From assembly GCA_017554135.1 (NCBI GenBank), contig JAFZIX010000161.1:1-20707 (forward strand): a stretch of 20,707 nt of DNA, written 5' to 3'. The stretch's first letter is position 1, and each line of letters begins with the position of its first letter. The translations under genes and the position numbers were made by a program. Positions 15,181 to 20,707 of this stretch are shown here, one piece after another. The notes under the pieces were generated by a model that saw only the letters and a list, made by a program, of their open reading frames with translations, did not search any database and was not told where the DNA came from. Source of the DNA: Bacteroidales bacterium (GTDB taxonomy: Bacteria; Bacteroidota; Bacteroidia; Bacteroidales; UBA932).

Positions 15181-17739
15181 ATGAAGACCAACAAGTATAT
15201 CATAATATTTGCTGCTATCCTGGCTGCTTTCCAGGCCTGTTCCCTGGAGAAGGAACCACGCATGAGCGGAGACGTCGAAGGCCTTAGTTTGACTTTCTTC
15301 ACCGAGAAGGACTTTGTCGTTAAGGCGGATCCCGGTTATGAAGACAGGGCCGGGGAAGACGCCTGGAACGAGAATCTTCTGGCATCAGTTGAATATTTCC
15401 TCTACAGAGACGGCAGGACAGACGAAGATGCCGTCCTTCATGGTTACCTCACTAACGTTAGGCGGAATGCGCCGTATTCCGTTCCCCTTACGGATGACAT
15501 TATCAATAATACTCTGTGTTCCGGTAATGCAAAATACTTCATGGTTTACGCCATTGCCAATCATGATCGCATAATACCGGATGCCGGCGTGGGCGGAACG
15601 GAAAACCTCAGCGGCACGACTGTTCCCGCACTGGAAGCCCTTACCCAGGATTTGGACGATCCGGAATTGACCGATGATGATCACGGGGAACAGGTGGTAA
15701 CTACCAACCAGACCAAGTTCCTCATGGCCACCGACGGTCCGCTCAGGGTTGGGCCTATAAATAAGAGGCAGACTACCATCGCCACGGCAAGAGTGGAACT
15801 CAAAAGAGTGGCGGTAAAACTGTCTATCGTCATCAGGGTGGAGCCTCAGGTTATCTTACCGGTCCATACAACTATAGGCGAAGTTACCATTAACCGCGAC
15901 GAAATTTGGGAGCCCCGAATGAGTGAAACCAGTATCTATCTTGTGAATGGGGTTCATAACGGGCAGGTCAGCGGAGAGCCTGTTGCTTCTCCGGATCTGT
16001 TTGAGCATGCGCCCATTTATTTCGATTATTCGAGTGGCGAGACTCATAGTTATTCTTCCTTCAAGTTGAGGACCAATGATAACGGGGATCCTGTTGATGA
16101 GAATGGTGATGTGATTACGGAGGATTCGGAAACTGATTATATCTACGATGAAACCACGAAATCGGGTACTTTCTATCCGACCAAGACAGCCTTTTACAGT
16201 TTTCCTGTGAAATGGTTCTTCGGGTCAGCGGAAGAGCCTTATCTGAAACTTATGATTCCCTGGGACAGGGTGGAGTATAATGAAGTGAACGGTGAGACGG
16301 TCAGGCAACTCAAGCAGAGCAAACAGTATTATTATCGCGTGTATTGCCCGGGCAGCACCGGCGATGGCAGCACCTGCGATGCTGAATTCCTGCGTAATCA
16401 CTGGTACAAGGTCATCCTCAACGTAGGTATTCTCGGCTCAGAAACAGACGGCGGTGAGATCATCATTAACGGCACCTATTATGTGGCTGACTGGCAGGAG
16501 CGTGATACCGGCAGCCAGAGTGGCGGCGGCGAAACTCCCTCCGGTGTGAACGACTCCGATAAGGAGGCTGAGATCAAGGGTGCGAAGTATTTATTTGTGA
16601 ACAAGGAGGAATATGAGTTGTATAATGTGGATGATCTGCTTATTCCTTACATCACTTCCGACCCTTGCGAGATTGTTGATTTCTCGGCTACCAGGTCCGT
16701 GTTCTCCGGTTCTACAAAGACAACGGAGACGATTACTAATAAGGCAGATTGGGGAATTACATTAAACCTTATTACAAACGAAAACGGCGCTCATATCAAC
16801 TTTTATCATGCTCTGGACAACAACCTTAACGGCACTACTTATGATGTGTCGGAATATGATATTACTTTCCGTATTCAGCAGGTAGGTGACTCTAATTACT
16901 ATAAGGATATCACAATCAGGCAGTCTCCGGCAATCAAAATTGACTTGGAGAATAACAACAATTCGAATCACTACGGTAATACTTATGTCAATAATGGCAG
17001 GAATCTAAGTTGGTGTGGTAACACAAATGGTACAAGTTCGGGTACTAATACGAACTTCAATATGGTTATCATAGAGACGACTGTTTTGCCTCCGGATTCG
17101 GTATTCATGTTGGGAGATCCTCGTACATCATATATTGACAACATTTACTACAATAGGACAAATCAAACCAGTTATAATGAATCTTATGAAACCTGGCCGA
17201 ATACTACAGACGCCCAGAGGATTAATACCAACAACAACTGGAGTGCCTCTGCAACTGCAATAGAAGGAGGTACAAGGCGACTTAGTTATTATTACCCGGT
17301 AAATCGCAGCGATGAGGCAAACAATATTATTGCACCGAGATTCCGCGTGGCATCCTCTCACGGGGCTACTAATGCAGTGAATTATGCAAATGCGTTCAGA
17401 CGTTGTGCCGCGTATCAGGAGAATGGCTATCCTGCCGGAAGATGGCGTCTTCCTACTGTGGCCGAGGTTACCTATGCTATGAAACTCAATGCTGATGGAA
17501 AGATTCAGCGTCTTTTTGGTACCACGAATAATGGCGAAACGTCAGATTATTGGTGTAATTGCGGTTATATCACGGTTTACGATGGCACAAATGCTGCCTC
17601 CAAGCAAGCACCGGTGCCACACCCAGGAGTAACCAGCAGGTCAAATACGTATGTCCGATGTGTATATGACGAGTGGTACTGGGGCAGTGATAAACTCAAC
17701 GATATCACAACGTTCACCTGGGGCGATGCAGAACGTTAA
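15181..17739 (+). CDS. Large pilus lipoprotein H with C-terminal C-type-lectin-like (WRLPT) domain, candidate tip adhesin
   Basis: 852 aa from the ATG at 15181, 13 nt after gene G; codons upstream in frame are hydrophilic. Lipobox FQAC gives Cys20, and VVKAD (46-50) resembles the maturation motif of the pilins. An N-terminal fimbrial region runs to about 440, ending HWYKVILNVG (407-416) and GTYYVADWQER (431-441), which in this family closes the pilin-like part. A second beta-rich segment covers about 460-590. An Asn/Thr/Ser-rich stretch (590-695) leads to a C-terminal domain with CAAYQENG (742-749), GRWRLPTVAEV (753-763), YWCNCG (790-795) and YVRCVYDEWYWG (824-835). That pattern matches Lcl/DUF1566-type C-type-lectin-like domains, which often bind ligands. 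A distal adhesin role is inferred. Confidence 0.78.
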   Translation: MKTNKYIIIFAAILAAFQACSLEKEPRMSGDVEGLSLTFFTEKDFVVKADPGYEDRAGEDAWNENLLASVEYFLYRDGRTDEDAVLHGYLTNVRRNAPYSVPLTDDIINNTLCSGNAKYFMVYAIANHDRIIPDAGVGGTENLSGTTVPALEALTQDLDDPELTDDDHGEQVVTTNQTKFLMATDGPLRVGPINKRQTTIATARVELKRVAVKLSIVIRVEPQVILPVHTTIGEVTINRDEIWEPRMSETSIYLVNGVHNGQVSGEPVASPDLFEHAPIYFDYSSGETHSYSSFKLRTNDNGDPVDENGDVITEDSETDYIYDETTKSGTFYPTKTAFYSFPVKWFFGSAEEPYLKLMIPWDRVEYNEVNGETVRQLKQSKQYYYRVYCPGSTGDGSTCDAEFLRNHWYKVILNVGILGSETDGGEIIINGTYYVADWQERDTGSQSGGGETPSGVNDSDKEAEIKGAKYLFVNKEEYELYNVDDLLIPYITSDPCEIVDFSATRSVFSGSTKTTETITNKADWGITLNLITNENGAHINFYHALDNNLNGTTYDVSEYDITFRIQQVGDSNYYKDITIRQSPAIKIDLENNNNSNHYGNTYVNNGRNLSWCGNTNGTSSGTNTNFNMVIIETTVLPPDSVFMLGDPRTSYIDNIYYNRTNQTSYNESYETWPNTTDAQRINTNNNWSASATAIEGGTRRLSYYYPVNRSDEANNIIAPRFRVASSHGATNAVNYANAFRRCAAYQENGYPAGRWRLPTVAEVTYAMKLNADGKIQRLFGTTNNGETSDYWCNCGYITVYDGTNAASKQAPVPHPGVTSRSNTYVRCVYDEWYWGSDKLNDITTFTWGDAER

Positions 17740-17754
17740 TAAACCGAAGAGCAT

Positions 17755-20517
17755 ATGAAAAAGACAAGAAAATACATACTCCTTGCATTGATGCTCCCGG
17801 TTATTGCCGCTTGCATCAAGGAACCACTGGAAAGATATAGTCAGCCGGACGACCTGCCTTATCCGGAAGAAGGAAAGGCCATCGTTGAGATGAGCGCATT
17901 CCTGCCCGGAGAAGTCGGTACCAAGGCCATGGCCGAAACGCCCCAGATAACCAGCATGAGGGTGGTGGTGTTCGGTAGTTCCGGTTTCTTGAAAGAAAGC
18001 GTTGCCGTTGATTCCGGTGACTTCCAGGCAGCAACCACTAATGGTAGCGGAACGCTATACACATTCAGGGTGCAGTTGACGCTCACTGACAGTAAGAGAT
18101 TGCGTATTCACGTGATTGCTAACTGCGACAAGACCTTCCCTTGGAAAGGAGAGGATGAAGTAATGCGAAAATACGCGTATGTGGAGGGAAACCAGGATGC
18201 TTACTGGTGCCGTTTCATCCTCACCCAGGGACTGGAACTGAAGAAACAATACAATTCTGTAACAGATTCCTTTGAATATGTCAAGTCCGGTGAGTATTTC
18301 GTCGTGACAGACGAGGTGACCAGCGCCTTCAGCAACTTGCCTCTCTTGAGGAATTTCGCAAAGGTTTCGGTGGAGTCTACCACGCCGCAGTTGGTTCTGG
18401 ATGACACACACAAGATGGCCATCATCAACAAACCCAGGTACGGAAGCGTAGCCCCGTCGCTCACTTCCGGTGGTTTCGTTGAGGATTATACTATCAAACC
18501 ATATGACACCCTCCGTGCCAACTATGATGGCTTTTCACCTTTTGATACACAATTGGTGAATACCGATCCGGATGCAGTAACATTCCTTCCGGACGGGGAT
18601 TTCATGTATGAGCGTCCAAGGGTGACTTCGACGCCTTCTTATCTTATCATTCACGGCACCTATTATCCTCTGCAGGATAACAAGACCTTGAGTGATTGGA
18701 AGAATGCCACGGACCCGAATAACCGCTATCCCAATAATCCGTCCAACTGGCTAAAGTCTGAGGGTGTTGACGGTTATTACAAGGTTGACTTTATGGATGA
18801 TGATGGCTACTATGCCATCCTTCGCAATTTCCGCTATCATATACGTATTACAGGCGTGGGCAAGGCCGGCGCAGCTACTCCCGGCGCAGCCGGTTCTACC
18901 GGTGGCACCGGTGACATCTCCTCCAGTACTGAAGCCCAGGCTTTGGTGGATATTTCTGACGGTTATGGACGTATTGCGGTCAGCTATGTGGAAATGACCA
19001 TTGTCGAGCAGCATGCGGAGATTGAACTTAAGTACAAGTTCATCCCGAATGCTGATGATGGGGATGCGGGAGTTGACAATGCGCTCGTTTCCGAGAATGG
19101 CCCCGTCACTATTACCATAGGCAATAAAACCGGCCCTATTAATGTTTTATCAGACACGATCGATAGTTCCATTGCGTCCGGGACTGATCTTGGCACGACC
19201 GGTACCGGTGGCACGGGAAAGATTAGGGTGCTTCCTGGTAATGATTCTGAAGGTTACCGTACCATCAAGTTCACCACCAATTCTCCCAGTTCTGAGGATA
19301 AGACTACCCAGACCATTCGTATTACCGGCCAGATTGACGAACATAAAACAATTTACCGTGAGGTTACGTTTATTCTCATGGAAAAGCAGAATATGACGGT
19401 CACCTGCACGGCGGATGTCCCGAATCCGGACTGGGGTGCCAACTATGTGGAAGAGACGGCTGGAGAAGGCGTAAATGTGAATATCAAGGTTCCTATCTTG
19501 TTGCCGGAATCAATGTTCCCTCTGGTATTCAAGATAGAGTCCGATGCCCTTAGTATTACCCCCAATACTGCAAAATACACCACGGAAAACCTTCCCGTTG
19601 AGAGTGGAACCAGTATTTGCACCGGAAAGGAGGGCAAGAAGACCTTCCACTATGTAAAGACCGTCAGTTATGATGACTATAATGCCTTGGCCGATAATAA
19701 CGGCAAGACCATCGTCTGCCATTTCAAGACAAATAAGGCGGAGAGTGCCAGCACGATCTATGTGACCAATGAGTATTTCAATAAGGGGAGTGCCGCGTTT
19801 GAGAATTATAAGATTTTCAAGTTCAAGAGTGTTGGATTCTCAGATTATCGTGCTGCGGCTAATACGAATTTGAACTTCAGTTTCACTTTGGACGATGAAG
19901 ATACGACTCGTCCTAGAACGGTTCAACTTATTCTTGACGGCTTGGTGCCGCAGAATGCGAACGCTTCCGGATGGGATGCTGATACCGGTATTTATACCTA
20001 TACTGTCAGTTCGGGAAACACTGCTACATTGGCCTTGAAGACTACGACCAATGCCGGAGGATACAATGGTGAGTATTCTGTTACCTTGAATGCCTATGAT
20101 GGAAGCACCAGCAAGGCTTTGTATCGTGAGATGGAAGCCTTGAATATGGCATATAGCCTGAAGACTGTCACCATTAATACAAATAGCGGAAATGGCCTGG
20201 CCCAAGATTCGAATCAGAGTATTAGCGGTGATGATGTAACTATTCTCTTTAGTTCGCTATATCGTGTTGACGCGGAATATGTCAGACCTAATAGAAACAA
20301 TAATACGATTACCATCACGGCTGGAGGTTCTCAGATGACGAAGGTGGTGGTTACCTTTGTGTCCGGTTACACTCATAATTACACCGTTAATACGGGCAAT
20401 AGGACTCTTTCCGGTGCCACATGGACTTGGACAGGAAGCACAACGAATCTGGTTCTAACCAGCACAAGTAGAGATGCCAGAGTCAAGAGTATTGCGGTTA
20501 CTTATTATTCACTCTAG
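17755..20517 (+). CDS. Very large pilus-associated lipoprotein I (DUF4906-like), candidate tip subunit
   Basis: 920 aa. Lipobox VIAAC gives Cys20, and GTKAM (55-59) resembles the pilin maturation motif. The N-terminal half is fimbrial in type: SMRVVVFGSSG (67-77), LRIHVIANC (116-124), LPLLRNFAKVSV (195-206), then YYKVDFMDDDGYYAILRNFR (341-360) before YHIRITGVG. Residues about 575-675 (ILLPESMFPLVFKIES, LPVESGTSI, FHYVKTVSYDDYNAL) are phrasing I associate with DUF4906 proteins of fimbrial loci. The last 120 residues form a separate beta domain (VTIN..., NTITITAG, MTKVVVTF, WTWTGS, VKSIAVTYYS) common at the ends of Bacteroidales surface proteins. A Gly/Ala/Ser/Thr linker is at 369-392. It is the last gene of the run, 15 nt after H. 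Confidence 0.78.
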   Translation: MKKTRKYILLALMLPVIAACIKEPLERYSQPDDLPYPEEGKAIVEMSAFLPGEVGTKAMAETPQITSMRVVVFGSSGFLKESVAVDSGDFQAATTNGSGTLYTFRVQLTLTDSKRLRIHVIANCDKTFPWKGEDEVMRKYAYVEGNQDAYWCRFILTQGLELKKQYNSVTDSFEYVKSGEYFVVTDEVTSAFSNLPLLRNFAKVSVESTTPQLVLDDTHKMAIINKPRYGSVAPSLTSGGFVEDYTIKPYDTLRANYDGFSPFDTQLVNTDPDAVTFLPDGDFMYERPRVTSTPSYLIIHGTYYPLQDNKTLSDWKNATDPNNRYPNNPSNWLKSEGVDGYYKVDFMDDDGYYAILRNFRYHIRITGVGKAGAATPGAAGSTGGTGDISSSTEAQALVDISDGYGRIAVSYVEMTIVEQHAEIELKYKFIPNADDGDAGVDNALVSENGPVTITIGNKTGPINVLSDTIDSSIASGTDLGTTGTGGTGKIRVLPGNDSEGYRTIKFTTNSPSSEDKTTQTIRITGQIDEHKTIYREVTFILMEKQNMTVTCTADVPNPDWGANYVEETAGEGVNVNIKVPILLPESMFPLVFKIESDALSITPNTAKYTTENLPVESGTSICTGKEGKKTFHYVKTVSYDDYNALADNNGKTIVCHFKTNKAESASTIYVTNEYFNKGSAAFENYKIFKFKSVGFSDYRAAANTNLNFSFTLDDEDTTRPRTVQLILDGLVPQNANASGWDADTGIYTYTVSSGNTATLALKTTTNAGGYNGEYSVTLNAYDGSTSKALYREMEALNMAYSLKTVTINTNSGNGLAQDSNQSISGDDVTILFSSLYRVDAEYVRPNRNNNTITITAGGSQMTKVVVTFVSGYTHNYTVNTGNRTLSGATWTWTGSTTNLVLTSTSRDARVKSIAVTYYSL

Positions 20518-20530
20518 CCTTTTCCCCTCG

Positions 20531-20556
20531 CGTGCGCGTATGCACATACGCGCACG
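20531..20556 (+). other. Perfect 12-bp inverted repeat after the last pilus gene
   Basis: CGTGCGCGTATG (20531-20542), CA, CATACGCGCACG (20545-20556). The arms are exact reverse complements; as RNA the last pair would open to give an 11-bp stem with a 4-nt loop. No T-run follows on either side. It may protect the 3' end of the transcript or be a protein-binding palindrome, 14 nt before the true terminator. Confidence 0.6.
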
Positions 20557-20569
20557 TGTATAATAAAGA

Positions 20570-20602
20570 GGAGAGGCGACCCATCCGGGCCGCCTCTCCT
20601 TT
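20570..20602. terminator. Factor-independent terminator, probably bidirectional
   Basis: GGAGAGGCG (20570-20578) pairs with CGCCTCTCC (20591-20599), and CCC/GGG inside (20580-20582, 20587-20589) closes an ATCC loop. TTTAT follows on the plus strand. Read from the minus strand, TCTTTATTATA follows. It lies between the pilus operon and a convergent gene and can serve both. Confidence 0.8.
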
Positions 20603-20622
20603 ATCCTCCCCAGCCAAAGCTG

Positions 20623-20707
20623 TTACTGCGCCTTCAGCCCCGCGACCTCCTCTTCGCTCAAGCCGGTAGCCTGCGAGATCTGCTCCGGGGTCAGGCCTAT
20701 TGCCAGC
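20623..20707 (-). CDS. C-terminal tail of a minus-strand gene (partial), possibly Rpn/PD-(D/E)XK family
   Basis: Reading the minus strand from the window edge gives 27 codons and a TAA stop (complement of 20623-20625). The peptide has LAIGLTPEQISQATGLSEEE in its first 20 residues, then ends GLKAQ. The pattern G-L-(S/T)-x-E-x-I-x-x-x-T-G-L-S-x-E-E is frequent at the C-terminus of Rpn-type PD-(D/E)XK recombination-promoting nuclease/transposase proteins, and in other short helix-turn-helix tails. Codon use looks coding, and the stop lies just beyond a terminator hairpin that suits a convergent gene. The catalytic part is outside the window, so the family is a guess. Confidence 0.55.
   Translation of the reverse strand, partial: LAIGLTPEQISQATGLSEEEVAGLKAQ

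Noticed and set aside
14235..15302. Antisense frame across G and the start of H (355 codons)
   Set aside because: It spans two genes with clear lipobox starts and would need an unsupported promoter inside H.
16950..17739. Diversity-generating retroelement at the end of H
   Set aside because: The lectin-like fold and Asn-rich codons fit a target, but no reverse transcriptase, template repeat or initiation sequence was found in the window. Kept only as a check.

Overview
The window looks like chromosomal DNA from a Bacteroidales bacterium of roughly 50% GC (judged by eye). The evidence is the gene content (FimA/Mfa1-type fimbrillins, a DUF5119 anchor-like lipoprotein, a DUF3575 protein), the three promoters of the Bacteroidetes form TTTG-N19-21-TAnnTTTG, and A-rich leaders without Shine-Dalgarno sequences before most fimbrillin genes. 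I cannot name the genus.

Layout. The 3' part of a tRNA-Pro(UGG) lies at the left edge (1-50). It is followed at once by a consensus promoter and a secreted protein made of two OmpA-like modules (92-1144). Convergent to that gene is a regulator with about seven membrane helices and a C-terminal AraC-type DNA-binding domain (1165-2448, minus strand). An AT-rich divergent intergenic region (2449-2906) carries a promoter for each direction, a C10 homopolymer, and several small palindromes.

From 2763 a single consensus promoter appears to drive a co-directional operon of about 17.7 kb. Its order is: OmpA-like x2 + DUF3575 outer-membrane protein (2907-4790); DUF5119 lipoprotein, the likely FimB/Mfa2-type anchor (4783-5862); six fimbrillin-like lipoproteins A-F (5868-13478); a larger fimbrillin-like lipoprotein G (13563-15167); and two large lipoproteins H (15181-17739) and I (17755-20517). 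H and I are probably minor or tip subunits. H ends in a C-type-lectin-like WRLPT domain and I resembles DUF4906 proteins. A factor-independent terminator follows (20570-20602), then the C-terminal tail of a convergent minus-strand gene. The whole is best read as a type V pilus locus with an unusually large set of pilin paralogs and its own membrane-linked regulator.

The less expected features are as follows. (1) A roughly 28-nt hairpin with paired-base changes and a constant loop core recurs four times between the pilin genes. (2) A T-K or K-A processing-site-like motif recurs about 25-37 residues after the lipobox cysteine in every pilin-like subunit and is not seen in the anchor candidate. 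(3) Fimbrillins B, C and D share a near-identical 5' cassette that ends close to that predicted cleavage point, so the removed pre-sequence is conserved while the mature pilin diverges. (4) A C10 tract sits in the regulator/operon divergent region. No integrase, transposase, CRISPR array or reverse transcriptase was seen.
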